A DNA stretch of 64,000 nucleotides from Streptomyces sp. ST2-7A (GTDB lineage Bacteria; Actinomycetota; Actinomycetes; Streptomycetales; Streptomycetaceae): positions 169,328-233,327 of the forward strand of contig NZ_JAJUWS010000003.1 of the NCBI RefSeq assembly GCF_021390475.1, in the 5' to 3' direction. The notes beneath the pieces were generated by a model. It was not told the origin of the DNA. It saw only the letters and a program-made list of their open reading frames with translations, and ran no database searches. Of this stretch, positions 1 to 9,784 are shown piece after piece. Position 1 is the stretch's first letter; each line of letters starts with the position of its first letter. A program made the position numbers and the translations under genes.

Positions 1-253
1 AGACCACCAGGCGGGTCTCGTTGTCCGCGAGGGGCACGCCCCGGGCGTCGACGATGGAGCCGCGCACGGCGGGCTGGACGACCTGCTGGACGTGGTTGCC
101 GGCCGCCGCGGCGGAGAACTCCTCGCCCTGCCGGATCTGGAGGTACCAGAGCCTGCCGCCGAGGGTCAGCAGCAGGGAGAAGACCAGTATCTGCAGCACG
201 ACCAGGCGAATGGTGACCCTGGGGGTGCGGCCGGTCTCGGGGATGTTCGTCAC
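1..253 (-). CDS. mrdA: Penicillin-binding protein 2 (MrdA/PbpA type), N-terminal part, cut by window edge
   Basis: Class B PBP that would cross-link lateral-wall peptidoglycan with the MreBCD complex at the membrane. Only about 84 residues are visible. A GTG start at 253-251 overlaps the mreD stop by four bases (GTGA). The visible protein has a short cytoplasmic tail, one hydrophobic anchor at about residues 14-31 (VVLQILVFSLLLTLG), and then the start of the PBP dimerisation region with the family motif RGSIVDARG near residue 66. The transpeptidase domain lies outside the window, so catalytic residues cannot be checked. Position directly after mreD in a rod-shape operon matches the usual pbp2 site in Streptomyces. 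The class is confident; the exact paralogue is inferred from context. Confidence 0.88.
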   Translation of the reverse strand, partial: MTNIPETGRTPRVTIRLVVLQILVFSLLLTLGGRLWYLQIRQGEEFSAAAAGNHVQQVVQPAVRGSIVDARGVPLADNETRLVV

Positions 254-978
254 AGGCGCTTGACCCCCTTCACCTTCACCCCGCCGAGGCCGACCGCGCC
301 GGCGCCGCGTCGGGGACGCAGTCCGGCCAGCGGCGAGCGGCCCCGTCCGGTGCCGCCCAGCGGTTTGCCGAGCACGCGGCCGGCACGCGCCCCGCGCAGA
401 CCGCGCCGGCCTCCACCGCCCCAGGAGGCCGCGGAGTCCGTGGCGGAGGGGGCCTGTTGGTCGCCCGCGAGCGGGTCGTTCTCGAATCTGCGGGCCAGTG
501 CCATCACGCCGGGCACCACGAAGGGCGCCAGCAGCAGGTCGTACAGGGTGGCGGTGAGGACCAGCGCGATGAGCCCGGAGGTGTCGGCGGCGGTGTCGCC
601 GACGAGAGTGCCGACGCCCGCGTACAGCAGGGTGGAGGCGACGGCGGCGCCGGCGACCACGGCCATCGGGATGGCGGCCGAACGGTGCCGGCCGGTCTCG
701 GGTCTGGTGAGTCCGGCCAGGTAGCCGATGAGGCACAGCACCAGGGCGTACCGGCCCACGGCGTGGTCGGCGGGCGGGGAGAGGTCTGCCAGCAGACCGG
801 CGGCGAACCCGACCAGCGCGCCGCCGACGTGGCCGTACACCAGGGCCAGGCCGAGCACGGTGAGCAGCAGCAGGTCCGGGACCGCGCCGGGGAGTTGGAG
901 TCGGGCGAGGATGCTGACCTGGAGGACCAGCGCGGGGACGAGCAGGACGATCGCGAGAAGGGTGCGGTTCAGCCGCAT
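250..978 (-). CDS. mreD: Rod shape-determining protein MreD
   Basis: Integral membrane partner of MreC and MreB that helps place the wall-synthesis machinery. The 242-residue protein starts with a basic MRLNRT followed by several hydrophobic helices through about residue 165, the usual MreD layout. An unusual basic, Gly/Arg-rich tail of about 75 residues follows and looks cytoplasmic. The gene starts one base after the mreC stop and overlaps the following PBP gene by four bases, so it is translationally coupled on both sides. MreD sequences are poorly conserved, so the name rests on hydropathy plus the mreC-mreD-pbp2 order. The tail is atypical and might be lineage-specific. Confidence 0.85.
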   Translation of the reverse strand: MRLNRTLLAIVLLVPALVLQVSILARLQLPGAVPDLLLLTVLGLALVYGHVGGALVGFAAGLLADLSPPADHAVGRYALVLCLIGYLAGLTRPETGRHRSAAIPMAVVAGAAVASTLLYAGVGTLVGDTAADTSGLIALVLTATLYDLLLAPFVVPGVMALARRFENDPLAGDQQAPSATDSAASWGGGGRRGLRGARAGRVLGKPLGGTGRGRSPLAGLRPRRGAGAVGLGGVKVKGVKRL

Positions 979-979
979 G

Positions 980-2017
980 TCAGTCAGCTCCTGCGCTCGC
1001 GTCGGCGGTTTCCCCGGTTCCGGCCCCGGCGGTTCCGGGGTCGTCCGGCTCGATGGCGGCGTCGGCGTCGACGCCGGTGTCCTCGTCGGCGGTGTCGGCG
1101 TCGTCGTCGGTCTCCTCCCGCTCGACGGCGGTGCGGCGGGTCTCCGTGCCCTCCTCGGGACGGGGCGGCAGCACGGCGTCGCGCGGGTTCTCCCGGGGCG
1201 GTTCGATCACGACGCCCACCAGGTCCAGCCGGGTGAAGGCGACGTAGGGCCGGACCCGGACGGTACGGGTCAGGTCACCGGCGGCGGCCTCCACCTCGAC
1301 GACCTCCCCCACCGGCACTCCGGGCACGAACGGCTTGTTGTCGGAGGAGCCGAAGGTGACCAGGCGGTCGCCGGCCTGGACGGAGGCCCGATGGTTGAGG
1401 AGTTGGACGTCCAGGATGTTGTCACCGCGGCCGGTGGCGAAACCGAGTTCGTCGCTGCCCTCCAGCCGCGTGCCGACGGTGAAGTTGGGGTCGCTCGCCA
1501 GCAGCACCGTGGCGGTGCGCGGCCCGACGGTGGTGACCCGGCCGACCAGGCCGTCGCCGTTGAGGACCGTCATGTCGCGGGTCAGGCCGTCCTCCCGCCC
1601 GGCGTCGATGGTGATGGTCCGCGAGAAGTTCTGGGCGGGCCCTATGGCGATGACCTGGGCCCCGACGACCCCGTACCGTCCCGCGCCGGCGGTGCGCAGC
1701 AGGTCGTCGAGTTGCTGGATGCGGGAGTCGCGGTGCTCGGATCCGCCGAGCTGCTGGCGCAGTTCGGCGTTCTCCCGTTCGAGCTCGCTGATCCGGTCGT
1801 ACCGACGCCCGGAGTCCCGGACGGCGGAGACCGCGTTCGCGATCGGGTCGACGGCCCCGGCCACACCGGCCTGGACCGGGCCCAGGACGCCGGCGGCGAC
1901 CTCGCGGGGGCCGTCGAGCGGCGACTCGTCACCACTGCGGAGATCCATCGTGATCAACGCGAACGCGATGGAGACGAGCAGGACGAGCAGTAGCCGGCTC
2001 TCTCGTGTGTCCCTCAC
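980..2017 (-). CDS. mreC: Rod shape-determining protein MreC
   Basis: Bitopic membrane protein that links cytoplasmic MreB to extracellular wall enzymes. The 345-residue product has a short N-terminus, one membrane helix (about residues 8-24), a coiled coil (about 70-105, SELERENAELRQQ) and the beta-barrel MreC domain (about 110-280, with motifs such as GRVTTVGPRTATVLL). The C-terminal 60 residues are a very acidic, low-complexity Asp/Glu tail that extends past the folded core. The GTG start at 2017-2015 has no strong Shine-Dalgarno sequence. The gene lies between mreB (gap about 176 bases) and mreD (gap one base). Family and role are clear from domain order and context. Confidence 0.95.
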   Translation of the reverse strand: MRDTRESRLLLVLLVSIAFALITMDLRSGDESPLDGPREVAAGVLGPVQAGVAGAVDPIANAVSAVRDSGRRYDRISELERENAELRQQLGGSEHRDSRIQQLDDLLRTAGAGRYGVVGAQVIAIGPAQNFSRTITIDAGREDGLTRDMTVLNGDGLVGRVTTVGPRTATVLLASDPNFTVGTRLEGSDELGFATGRGDNILDVQLLNHRASVQAGDRLVTFGSSDNKPFVPGVPVGEVVEVEAAAGDLTRTVRVRPYVAFTRLDLVGVVIEPPRENPRDAVLPPRPEEGTETRRTAVEREETDDDADTADEDTGVDADAAIEPDDPGTAGAGTGETADASAGAD

Positions 2018-2193
2018 CTGGGGCGGCCGTGCCTTTCTGGTTCGTTGCGGAGCGGGCTCCGGGTCGGGCGGGGGCGCTCTCCCACCCGGGTCCGGGGCCC
2101 CGGGGGCACGCGGTGGGGCCGGGCGGACGCCGACGGCTCCCGCGAGGACCCGGTGGGCGGGGCGTCACGGTGCCGGGGTGCCACGGTCCCGGC

Positions 2194-3225
2194 TCAGCGG
2201 CGCGGCTGGGCGTCCAGGACCTGCTGGAGTGCCTCGAACTCCTCCACGCACTTGCCGGAGCCCAGCGCGACCGAGTCCAGGGGGTCCTCGGCGATGTGGA
2301 TGGGCATCCCCGTCTCCTGCCGCAGCCGCTCGTCCAGGCCGCGCAGCAGCGCGCCGCCGCCGGTGAGGACGATCCCCCGGTCCATGATGTCGCCGGACAG
2401 CTCCGGCGGGCACTTGTCCAGGGTGGTCTTGACCGCGTCCACGATGGAGTTGACGGGCTCCTCCATCGCCTTGCGCACCTCGTCGGCGGAGATGACGACG
2501 GTCTTGGGCAGGCCGCTGACCAGGTCCCGGCCGCGGATCTCGGTGTGCTCGTCCTCACCGAGGTCGTAGGCGGAACCGATGGTGATCTTGATGTTCTCGG
2601 CACTGCGCTCGCCCAGCAGAAGGCTGTACTCCTTCTTGATGTGCTGGATGATCGCGTTGTCCAGCTCGTCACCGGCGACCCGGATGGACTGCGCGGTGAC
2701 GATGCCGCCCAGCGAGATGACCGCCACCTCGGTGGTGCCGCCGCCGATGTCCACGACCATGTTGCCGGTGGCCTCGTGGACGGGGAGCCCCGAGCCGATG
2801 GCGGCGGCCATCGGCTCCTCGATGATGTGCACCTGGCGGGCCCCGGCCAGGGTGGATGCCTCGATGACGGCGCGGCGCTCCACTCCGGTGATACCGGAGG
2901 GAACGCACACCACCACGCGCGGTCGGGCCAGATAACGACGCTTGTGGATTTTCAGGATGAAGTAACGGAGCATCCGTTCGGTGATCTCGAAATCGGCGAT
3001 CACCCCGTCCTTCAACGGACGGACGGCCACGATGTTGCCGGGGGTCCGGCCGATCATCTTCTTGGCCTCGGCGCCGACCGCGAGAATCCCGCCGGTGTTG
3101 GTGTTGATGGCGACGACCGACGGCTCGTTGAGCACGATCCCCCGCCCCCGCACGTACACCAGCGTATTGGCCGTCCCGAGGTCGACTGCCATGTCACGGC
3201 CGATGAACGACATATTGTTCGCCAT
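2194..3225 (-). CDS. mreB: Actin-like rod shape-determining protein MreB
   Basis: Actin-like ATPase that forms membrane-associated filaments guiding wall synthesis; in Streptomyces it acts mainly in aerial hyphae and spore-wall formation. The product is 343 residues if it starts at ATG 3225 ([11 protein letters not shown]). A second in-frame ATG at 3213 ([13 protein letters not shown]) would give 339 and also fits family length. The reading frame stays open further upstream but that part is Arg/Gly-rich and unlike MreB. Phosphate-1 ([11 protein letters not shown]), phosphate-2 ([13 protein letters not shown]) and adenosine motifs ([11 protein letters not shown]) are intact. A GGAAGG about 11 bases upstream of 3225 supports that start. 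It is the first gene of the mre operon. Confidence 0.97.
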   Translation of the reverse strand: MANNMSFIGRDMAVDLGTANTLVYVRGRGIVLNEPSVVAINTNTGGILAVGAEAKKMIGRTPGNIVAVRPLKDGVIADFEITERMLRYFILKIHKRRYLARPRVVVCVPSGITGVERRAVIEASTLAGARQVHIIEEPMAAAIGSGLPVHEATGNMVVDIGGGTTEVAVISLGGIVTAQSIRVAGDELDNAIIQHIKKEYSLLLGERSAENIKITIGSAYDLGEDEHTEIRGRDLVSGLPKTVVISADEVRKAMEEPVNSIVDAVKTTLDKCPPELSGDIMDRGIVLTGGGALLRGLDERLRQETGMPIHIAEDPLDSVALGSGKCVEEFEALQQVLDAQPRR

Positions 3226-3534
3226 GGGGATACGTCTGGCCTTCCAGCTGGAGCGATGTGTGCGTGGAGCTCGGCGGGGATGCGGTGACACCGGCCCGCG
3301 GATCGCGGTGCCGTCATCGTATCCACGGCCGGACGAACACGGGGCGCGGGTACGCCCTCCCCGCCATTGTCGGCGGAACCCGCCCCGGGCACCGTCATGG
3401 TGACGTCGTGTTCGGGTGAAGGGTTCCCCTCTTTCGAGCGTACCGACTCCGATGGCGCAACGCATTGACGCACCGGGGGCCGAACGGGCGGGTTTTCGTC
3501 CGATGGTGAATCAGTGGTGCGGACGGCGGGCGAA
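3226..3534. other. Intergenic region upstream of mreB
   Basis: About 309 bases between the mreB start and the ndk stop. It must hold the mre operon promoter and any ndk terminator. It is less GC-rich than its surroundings around 3420-3470. I cannot assign a convincing -35/-10 pair and see no gene in it. Confidence 0.5.
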
Positions 3535-3948
3535 TCAGTCGCGACCGGGAAAGAAAATCTTCAGCTCGCGCTCGGCGGAGTCGGGTGAGTCGGACGCGTG
3601 GATCAGGTTCTCGCGCACGATCGTGCCGTAGTCGCCGCGGATCGATCCGGGGGCGGCGGCAATCGGATCGGTGGGGCCGGCCAGCGCGCGCACCCCCTCG
3701 ATCACCCGCTCGCCCTCGACGACCATGACCACGGACGGGCCGGAGGCCATGAACTCCAGCAGCGGCGGGTGGAACGGCTTGCCCTCGTGCTCGGCGTAGT
3801 GCGTCTCCAGGGTGGCGCGGTCGGGTTCACGCAGTTCCAGGGCGGTGATCCGCCACCCGGCCTTGGCCTCGATCCGTCCGACGATCTCGCCGATGAGTCC
3901 GCGGCGCACCGCGTCGGGCTTCAGGAGAACGAGGGTGCGCTGGCTCAT
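3535..3948 (-). CDS. ndk: Nucleoside diphosphate kinase
   Basis: Transfers the gamma phosphate of ATP to (d)NDPs to balance nucleotide pools in the cytoplasm. The 137-residue protein matches the standard family length. The start MSQRTLVLLKPDAV carries the conserved LKPDAV motif, and NLIHASDSPDSAERE carries the active-site histidine (His in NxxHxSDS) and the following conserved Ser/Glu residues. Start ATG 3948-3946 has GGAG about 10 bases upstream. The gene lies between DUF4233/folC and mreB, the same order as in streptomycetes. A long gene-free gap upstream suggests its own promoter. Confidence 0.98.
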   Translation of the reverse strand: MSQRTLVLLKPDAVRRGLIGEIVGRIEAKAGWRITALELREPDRATLETHYAEHEGKPFHPPLLEFMASGPSVVMVVEGERVIEGVRALAGPTDPIAAAPGSIRGDYGTIVRENLIHASDSPDSAERELKIFFPGRD

Positions 3949-4555
3949 GGAAACGGCTCCAGGGTCTGGGATGCGCGGGCCCGGGCTTCCCGGGCCCCGG
4001 ACGATTCCCGCGCACGACGGTACGCGGTCGCTCACGGAGGAAGCGGGATGATCGCACGATACCCGCCCGGGGTCGGGAATCCCCAGCCGGGTTCGCGAGT
4101 CGGGACGGACGGTGCCTCCGGGGCGGTGCCTCCGGCCGGGGTTCGGGGTTGTCCGGAATTCGGGGTCACCTCCCGGGGCCGGAGTCGGGAAAGGGGACCG
4201 GGCGGCCGGGCCCCGTCCCCGTGGAATACGGCGGTGCGTTCCGCCGGAGCGCGGTGGCGAACCGTCGGGTGACGGAGGGGCTCGGGCCCCCGGGAGGGAA
4301 TGGGGGGAGAGCCGGACCCGACGAACCGGCCCCGAGGAGTCCGGAAACGGCGCGCCGGAGGAACACCGCACGGGGACTCGGAAGCCCGGGGGCGGAGCGG
4401 TGATCGGCACGGTCGGGGAAGGACCCGCGCCCCGGGCCGGGGGCGTGGTCGGAACGCGCCGGGCCACCGGGAACGGCGCGCCGGAGGGACCGCGTCGGGA
4501 CCCGGCGACGGGCCACTCCCCCACCGGGAGCAGCCGGCCGGCGACCGACCCGGGA
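3949..4555. other. Long intergenic region between ndk and the DUF4233 gene
   Basis: About 600 bases without a credible gene; all open frames here are very GC-rich and low in complexity. It contains a 16-base direct repeat with the core CGGCGCGCCGGAGG at 4346-4361 and 4472-4487, and a shorter repeated GGTGCCTCCGG near 4110-4135. The ndk promoter should lie at its left end. No further function is visible. Confidence 0.45.
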
Positions 4556-4888
4556 TCAGCCCTCGGCCGCGCGGGAGGCCTTGATGGCGTCGATCTCCCG
4601 ACCGTAGTGGACGGCGGCCCACCACAGCGCGGCGAAGAGACCACCCAGCAGGAACATCGCCGGCACCAGCACGCCACTGGCGATCAGCCCGACCTGTAGC
4701 ACCCACCCCGCCGGGACGGCGGCGCGGCGGTTCAACAGGCCGCACAGCAGCAGGGCGCCCGCCATGGCGGTGCCGCACACCGCCCACAGCATCACGGTCG
4801 GCACGTCCGTCAGGGCCATCGCCACCAGGCCCGCCAGGCCCAGCACGATGAACTCGGCGATCAGGGTCGCCGCGCACAGCGCCCGCAT
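4556..4888 (-). CDS. DUF4233 small membrane protein next to folC
   Basis: A 110-residue integral membrane protein with about three to four hydrophobic helices (for example AEFIVLGLAGLVAMAL and VLVPAMFLLGGLFAALWWAAV) and a short charged C-terminus (EIDAIKASRAAEG). It matches the DUF4233 family, which in actinobacteria is typically found immediately after folC. Its ATG overlaps the folC stop by one base (TGATG), so expression is translationally coupled. Its biochemical role is unknown to me. The steady pairing with folC suggests a link to folate metabolism or to the membrane near that enzyme, but this is inference only. Confidence 0.85.
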   Translation of the reverse strand: MRALCAATLIAEFIVLGLAGLVAMALTDVPTVMLWAVCGTAMAGALLLCGLLNRRAAVPAGWVLQVGLIASGVLVPAMFLLGGLFAALWWAAVHYGREIDAIKASRAAEG

Positions 4889-6495
4889 CAGCTCTCGCCC
4901 CCGAGCAGCAGGCGGGCCTCGCCCACGGTGATCACCGAGCCGGTGACCAGGACCCCGACACCGCCGTAACCGGCCGCCTCGCCGTCCTCCTCGGCGAGCG
5001 AGACGGCCGCCTCGATGGCGTCGTCGAGACGGGGCTCGACCCGCACCCGGTCCTCGCCGAAGACCTCGACCGCCAGGGCGGCCAGCTCGTCCGGGTCCAC
5101 CGCGCGGGAACCGCTGTTACGGGTGACGACGACCTCGGCGAAGACCGGTTCGAAGGCATCCAACAGCCCCCGCACGTCCTTGCCGACGGTCGCGCCGACC
5201 ACTCCGATCAACCGGCTGAAGCCGAACGCCTCCTCCACCGCCTCGGCGGTGGCCGCGGCTCCCGCCGGGTTGTGCGCGGCGTCCAGGAGCACGGTGGGGC
5301 CGGTGCGCACCACCTCCAGCCGACCCGGCGAGGTGACGGTGGCGAAGGCCTGCCGGACGATCTCCGGGTCCAGGGTGCGGGCCCGGGTGGCGCCGATACC
5401 GAAGAAGGCCTCGACGGCGGCGAGCGCCACGACGGCGTTGCGCGCCATGTGGGCGCCGTGCAGGGGAAGGAAGACGTCGGGGTACTCCCCGCCCAGCCCG
5501 CGCAGGGTCAGCAGCTGGCCGCCGACGGCGACCTCACGGGAGAGCACGCCGAACTCCATACCCTCGCGGGCGACGGTCGCGTCCACCTCCACCGCCCGGC
5601 GCAGCACCACCGCGGCGGCCTCGACGGTCTGTCCGGCGAGGACGACCGTGGCACCGGACTTGATGATCCCGGCCTTCTCCACCGCGATGCGCTCGGGGGT
5701 GTCGCCCAGGCGGTCGGTGTGGTCCAGCGCGATGGGGGTCAGGACGGCGACCCCGGCGTCGATGACGTTGGTGCAGTCCCAGGAACCGCCCATGCCGACC
5801 TCGACCACGGCGACGTCCACCGGCGCGTCCGCGAAGGCCGCGTACGCCATGGCGGTCAGCACCTCGAAGAACGAGAGTCGGTGCTCCTGCGCGGCGTCCA
5901 CCAGGTCGAGGTAGGGACGCAGATCGCGGTAGACCTCGACGAAGCGCTCGGGGGCGATCGGCCGGCCGTCGAGGCTGATGCGTTCGGTGATGGACTGGAC
6001 GTGGGGGCTGCTGAACCGGCCGGTGCGCAGTTCGAAGGCGCCGAACAGGGCCTCGATCATGCGGGCGGTGGTGGTCTTGCCGTTGGTGCCGGTCAGGTGG
6101 ATGGCCGGGTAGCCGCGCTGGGGCTCCCCCAGCACGTCCATCAGTGCCTCGATGCGTGCCAGGGAAGGATCCAGCCGGGTCTCCGGCCAACGGTCCAGCA
6201 GTTCCTTCTCCACCTCGCGCAGGGCCTCGGCGACCGCCGGGTCGCTCGGCGTGCCGGGCAGTTGCTCGCCCGCGGAGGCGGCGGGACCGACGGAGGCGCG
6301 CAGAGTGCGGCTGCCGGCCTCGATGACGGCGAGGTCGGGGTCCCGGTCGGTCTCGTTGTCCACGATGCTCTCGAAGGCGACGTCGGCCGGGGAGACCGCC
6401 CCGGGATCCGCCGGGCGGGCCGACTGCCCGGCACCGCCCTCGTCGGGACGGTCGGCCGGGTCGGGGGAGCCGGGGGCACCGGTGCTGTCACTCAC
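4888..6495 (-). CDS. folC: Folylpolyglutamate synthase / dihydrofolate synthase
   Basis: Mur-ligase-type enzyme that adds glutamate to folates (and may add glutamate to dihydropteroate), retaining and activating the cofactors. The ATP-binding loop GTNGKTTT lies around residue 140. Further Mur-ligase motifs are VVEVGMGGSWDCTN, the catalytic region LDHTDRLGDT and LDAAHNPAG. Total length is 535 residues, about 90 more than usual. The excess is an N-terminal acidic, Pro/Asp-rich extension (MSDSTGAPGSPDPADRPDE onward) of low complexity before the core begins near EVEKELLDRWPETRLDP. The GTG start at 6495 is the first in a long frame; a later start is possible. It is followed directly by the coupled DUF4233 gene. 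Confidence 0.95.
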   Translation of the reverse strand: MSDSTGAPGSPDPADRPDEGGAGQSARPADPGAVSPADVAFESIVDNETDRDPDLAVIEAGSRTLRASVGPAASAGEQLPGTPSDPAVAEALREVEKELLDRWPETRLDPSLARIEALMDVLGEPQRGYPAIHLTGTNGKTTTARMIEALFGAFELRTGRFSSPHVQSITERISLDGRPIAPERFVEVYRDLRPYLDLVDAAQEHRLSFFEVLTAMAYAAFADAPVDVAVVEVGMGGSWDCTNVIDAGVAVLTPIALDHTDRLGDTPERIAVEKAGIIKSGATVVLAGQTVEAAAVVLRRAVEVDATVAREGMEFGVLSREVAVGGQLLTLRGLGGEYPDVFLPLHGAHMARNAVVALAAVEAFFGIGATRARTLDPEIVRQAFATVTSPGRLEVVRTGPTVLLDAAHNPAGAAATAEAVEEAFGFSRLIGVVGATVGKDVRGLLDAFEPVFAEVVVTRNSGSRAVDPDELAALAVEVFGEDRVRVEPRLDDAIEAAVSLAEEDGEAAGYGGVGVLVTGSVITVGEARLLLGGES

Positions 6496-6860
6496 GCCCC
6501 CGATTCTACGGATGGATCACCCGCGCACGGCGGGCGGAGGGGCCGACCGGTGGGTACCGGCGCCGATCGGGTGCCCGGGAGCCGGCGCCCGGCCGGGCAC
6601 GCGTCGCAGCCGGGCGCGGGAACCGGACACACGGCCGAGCACACTCCGAACCGAACCCACGACCGGGCGGACGCCGAAGCCGGGTGCCCGGCCGGACACC
6701 CGGAAGGCGGGCACGCGGTCGGGCGCATGGCCGGACACGCGCCGAGCCGGACCGCCCCGGACACGCGCCGAAGCCGGACGCGGCCACCGCACGACCGGGC
6801 GCGGGTCGAAGCCGCGCGCACGGACGGATGTGCGCCGGGACCGGCCCCGGCCGGGTGCCG

Positions 6861-6908
6861 GTGCCGGGACGCGCCGATGCCGGGACGCGCCGATGCCGGG
6901 ACGCGCCG
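6861..6908. repeat. Three tandem 16-base units
   Basis: Units at 6861-6876, 6877-6892 and 6893-6908 each read (A/G)TGCCGGGACGCGCCG, the second and third being identical. They abut the left arm of the hairpin at 6906-6940, and the first arm shares part of the third unit. Tandem arrays of this sort can vary in copy number between strains. Confidence 0.9.
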
Positions 6909-6940
6909 GTGCCCGCGTCCCGGAAGGACGCGGGCACCGG
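6906..6940 (-). terminator. Hairpin terminator downstream of valS
   Basis: Perfect 15-base-pair stem (6906-6920 with 6926-6940) and a five-base loop (6921-6925), about 47 bases after the valS stop. There is no U-tract, which is common for Streptomyces terminators. Confidence 0.7.
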
Positions 6941-6986
6941 AGGGTTCGCACCTCGCGTCGCGCGCGGGCCGTGCGCGACGCCCGGC

Positions 6987-9626
6987 TCAGCCGGCCAGGC
7001 GCCCCAGCTGGGCGGTGAGGCGGGCGATGTCCGCCTCGGCCGCCTCGCGCCGGGCCCGGATCTTCTCCTTCACCGGCTCCGGGGCCTTGGCCAGGAACTT
7101 CTCGTTGCCGAGCTTGGCCGTGGTCTGCGCCAACTCCTTCTCGGCCTTCTCGGCCGCCGCCAGGTCCTTGGTCAGGCGCTTGCGCTCGGCCTCGGTGTCC
7201 ACCGCGCCGGAGAGGTCGAGGGCGACCTCCGCGCCGGCCACCGGGAGGGTGGCGGAGGCGGTGAAGTCGGGGCCGGCGGGCTGGAGCCGCAGCAGGGAAC
7301 GGACGGCCTCCTCGTGCGCCTCCAAGCCGGTACCGGCCAGCTCCACGCGGGCGGGGACCCGCTGGCCCGGCTGCAGACCCTGGTCGGCCCGGAACCGGCG
7401 GACCTCGGTGACCAGACGCCGCACCTCGGCCGGTTCGCGCTCGGCCGCCTCGTCGCGGAACCCACCGGCGGTCGGCCAGTCGGCGACCATCACGGAATCG
7501 CGCCCGGTGAGGGTGGTCCACAGCTCCTCGGTGACGAACGGCGTGATCGGGTGCAGCAGGCGCAGCAGGACGTCCGGGACCTCGCCGAGCACCCGGCGGG
7601 AGACCTCGGCCGCCTCGCCGTCGGCCTGGAAGGTGGTCTTGCTCAGCTCGACGTACCAGTCGAAGACCTCGTCCCACGCGAAGTGGAAGAGGGCATCGCA
7701 GAGCTTGGCGAACTGGTAGTCGTCGTAGTGGGTGTCGACCTCGCCGAGGACGGCGTCCAACCGGGAGAGGATCCACCGGTCGGTGGCCGACATCCGCTCG
7801 GCGGCCGGCAGCGGGCCCTCCACGGTGGCGCCGTTGATCAGCGCGAAGCGGGTGGCGTTCCAGACCTTGTTGGCGAAGTTGCGGGAGGCCTGGACCCAGT
7901 CCTCGCCGATCGGGACGTCCACGCCGGGGTTGGCGCCGCGCGCCAGGGTGAAGCGGACGGCGTCGGAGCCGTAGGCGTCCATCCAGTCCAGCGGGTCCAC
8001 GACGTTGCCGAAGGACTTCGACATCTTCTTGTCGCGCTCGTCGCGGACCAGGCCGGTGAGGGCGATGGTGTGGAAGGGCGGCGTGCCGTCCATGGCGTAC
8101 AGGCCGAACATCATCATCCGGGCGACCCAGAAGAAGATGATGTCGTGGCCGGTCAGCAGGACATCGGTCGGGTAGAACTTCGCCAGGTCGGCGGTCTCGT
8201 CGGGCCAGTCGAGGGTGGAGAAGGGCCACAGCCCGGAGGAGAACCAGGTGTCCAGGACGTCGGTGTCCTGCGTCCAGCCCTCGCCGGTCGGCGGTTCCTC
8301 CTCGGGGCCCACGCAGACGACCTCGCCGTCCGGCCCGTACCGGACCGGGATGCGGTGGCCCCACCACAGCTGGCGCGAGATGCACCAGTCGTGCATGTTG
8401 TCGACCCACTGGAAGTAGCGCCCGGCCATCTCCGGCGGGTGGATGGCGACCCGGCCGTCGCGGACCGCGTCGCCGGCGGCGCGGGCCAGCGGCTCGACCC
8501 GGACCCACCACTGCAGGGACAGCCGTGGCTCGATGATGGTCTTGCAGCGGGAGCAGTGGCCCGCGGAGTGGACGTAGGGGCGCTTCTCGGCGACGATCCG
8601 GCCCTGCGAGCGCAGCGCGCCGACGACGGCCGAGCGGGCCTCCAACCGGTCCAGCCCCTCGAACGGGCCGGGGACGGTGATGACAGCGCGTTCGTCCATG
8701 ATCGTGAGCGAGGGCAGGTCGTGCCGGCGGCCGATCTCGAAGTCGTTGGGGTCGTGGGCCGGGGTGACCTTGACCGCGCCGGTGCCGAACTCCGGATCGA
8801 CGTGCGGGTCGGCGACGACCGGGATGCTCCGGTCGGTCAGCGGCAGCCGGACCTCGGTGCCGATCAGGTGCCGGTAGCGCTCGTCGTCGGGGTGGACGGC
8901 CACGGCGGTGTCGCCGAGCATCGTCTCGGCCCGGGTGGTCGCGACGACGAGCGAGTTCTCCCCTTCGCCGTAGCGGATGGAGACCAGTTCGCCGTCGCGG
9001 TCCTCGTGGTCGACCTCGATGTCGGAGATCGCGGCCAGACAGCGCGGGCACCAGTTGATGATGCGCTCGGCGCGGTGGATCAGTCCGTCGTCGTACAGCC
9101 GCTTGAAGATGGCCCGCACGGCCCGGGACAGGCCCTCGTCCATGGTGAAGCGCTCACGGGACCAGTCGACGCCGTCGCCCAGGCGCCGCATCTGGCCGAG
9201 GATCTTCCCGCCGTACTCCTCCTTCCACCGCCAGACCCGCTCGACGAACTCCTCGCGGCCGAGGTCGTGCCGGGACTTCCCCTCCTCGGCGAGCTGCTGC
9301 TCGACCTTGTTCTGGGTGGCGATGCCGGCGTGGTCCATGCCGGGCAGCCAGAGCACCTCGTACCCCTGCATCCGCTTGCGGCGGGTCAGGGCGTCCATGA
9401 GGGTGTGCTGGAAGGCGTGGCCCAGGTGCAGGCTGCCGGTGACGTTCGGCGGCGGGATGACGATGGCGTACGGGGGCTTGTCGCTCTTCGCGTCGGCCTC
9501 GAACCAGCCGCGCTCCACCCAGCGCTCGTACAGCTTCCCCTCTACCTCCGCCGGGACGTAGCGGCTGGGCAGGTCGGTGGGGGCGCCGTGTGGCCCGGTG
9601 GCGGGCTGCTGAGTGTTCTCGGTCAC
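6987..9626 (-). CDS. valS: Valyl-tRNA synthetase
   Basis: Class I aminoacyl-tRNA synthetase that charges tRNA-Val and edits mischarged threonine. It has 879 residues from GTG 9626 (first residues [11 protein letters not shown]); the frame is open further upstream but that part is unlike ValRS. The HIGH motif appears as [14 protein letters not shown] near residue 66. The KMSKS loop ([16 protein letters not shown]) lies near 532. The editing-domain sequence [10 protein letters not shown] and the tRNA-binding [10 protein letters not shown] are present. A C-terminal coiled coil (about 815-879, [17 protein letters not shown]) is typical of ValRS. It stands alone with a strong terminator downstream. 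I looked for T-box features upstream and saw none. Confidence 0.98.
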   Translation of the reverse strand: MTENTQQPATGPHGAPTDLPSRYVPAEVEGKLYERWVERGWFEADAKSDKPPYAIVIPPPNVTGSLHLGHAFQHTLMDALTRRKRMQGYEVLWLPGMDHAGIATQNKVEQQLAEEGKSRHDLGREEFVERVWRWKEEYGGKILGQMRRLGDGVDWSRERFTMDEGLSRAVRAIFKRLYDDGLIHRAERIINWCPRCLAAISDIEVDHEDRDGELVSIRYGEGENSLVVATTRAETMLGDTAVAVHPDDERYRHLIGTEVRLPLTDRSIPVVADPHVDPEFGTGAVKVTPAHDPNDFEIGRRHDLPSLTIMDERAVITVPGPFEGLDRLEARSAVVGALRSQGRIVAEKRPYVHSAGHCSRCKTIIEPRLSLQWWVRVEPLARAAGDAVRDGRVAIHPPEMAGRYFQWVDNMHDWCISRQLWWGHRIPVRYGPDGEVVCVGPEEEPPTGEGWTQDTDVLDTWFSSGLWPFSTLDWPDETADLAKFYPTDVLLTGHDIIFFWVARMMMFGLYAMDGTPPFHTIALTGLVRDERDKKMSKSFGNVVDPLDWMDAYGSDAVRFTLARGANPGVDVPIGEDWVQASRNFANKVWNATRFALINGATVEGPLPAAERMSATDRWILSRLDAVLGEVDTHYDDYQFAKLCDALFHFAWDEVFDWYVELSKTTFQADGEAAEVSRRVLGEVPDVLLRLLHPITPFVTEELWTTLTGRDSVMVADWPTAGGFRDEAAEREPAEVRRLVTEVRRFRADQGLQPGQRVPARVELAGTGLEAHEEAVRSLLRLQPAGPDFTASATLPVAGAEVALDLSGAVDTEAERKRLTKDLAAAEKAEKELAQTTAKLGNEKFLAKAPEPVKEKIRARREAAEADIARLTAQLGRLAG

Positions 9627-9784
9627 CGGGCCCGGTCCATCGACGGCGGAGGGCCGCCCTCGACCCGGTTTCCCGGCCCGGGGCGCCCCTCGACCGGGAG
9701 CCCGGACTCCGGATGTACAGCAGCGCCTCCGGTCGGCCAGGATGGGCCCCCGATATCCGAACTCCCGCCCAGAGGGGTACACAG

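Larger units (their letters stand above)
6496..6986. other. Repeat-rich intergenic region between valS and folC
   Basis: About 490 bases with no credible gene. From about 6540 to 6860 it is made of degenerate short units (CCGGACACGC and GCCGGGCGCG variants), followed by three exact-length tandem units and a strong hairpin, listed separately. It separates valS from folC, both on the minus strand, so it should contain the valS terminator and a folC promoter near 6500-6560. Confidence 0.5.

Noticed and set aside
3054..3473. A separate gene upstream of and overlapping mreB
   Set aside because: The frames over the mreB start are Arg-rich and shadow the conserved mreB N-terminus.
6861..6908. Possible CRISPR-like repeats
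   Set aside because: Units are directly tandem with no spacers and no cas genes nearby.
9627..9784. T-box or other riboswitch before valS
   Set aside because: No specifier hairpin, T-box sequence or terminator/antiterminator pair visible.
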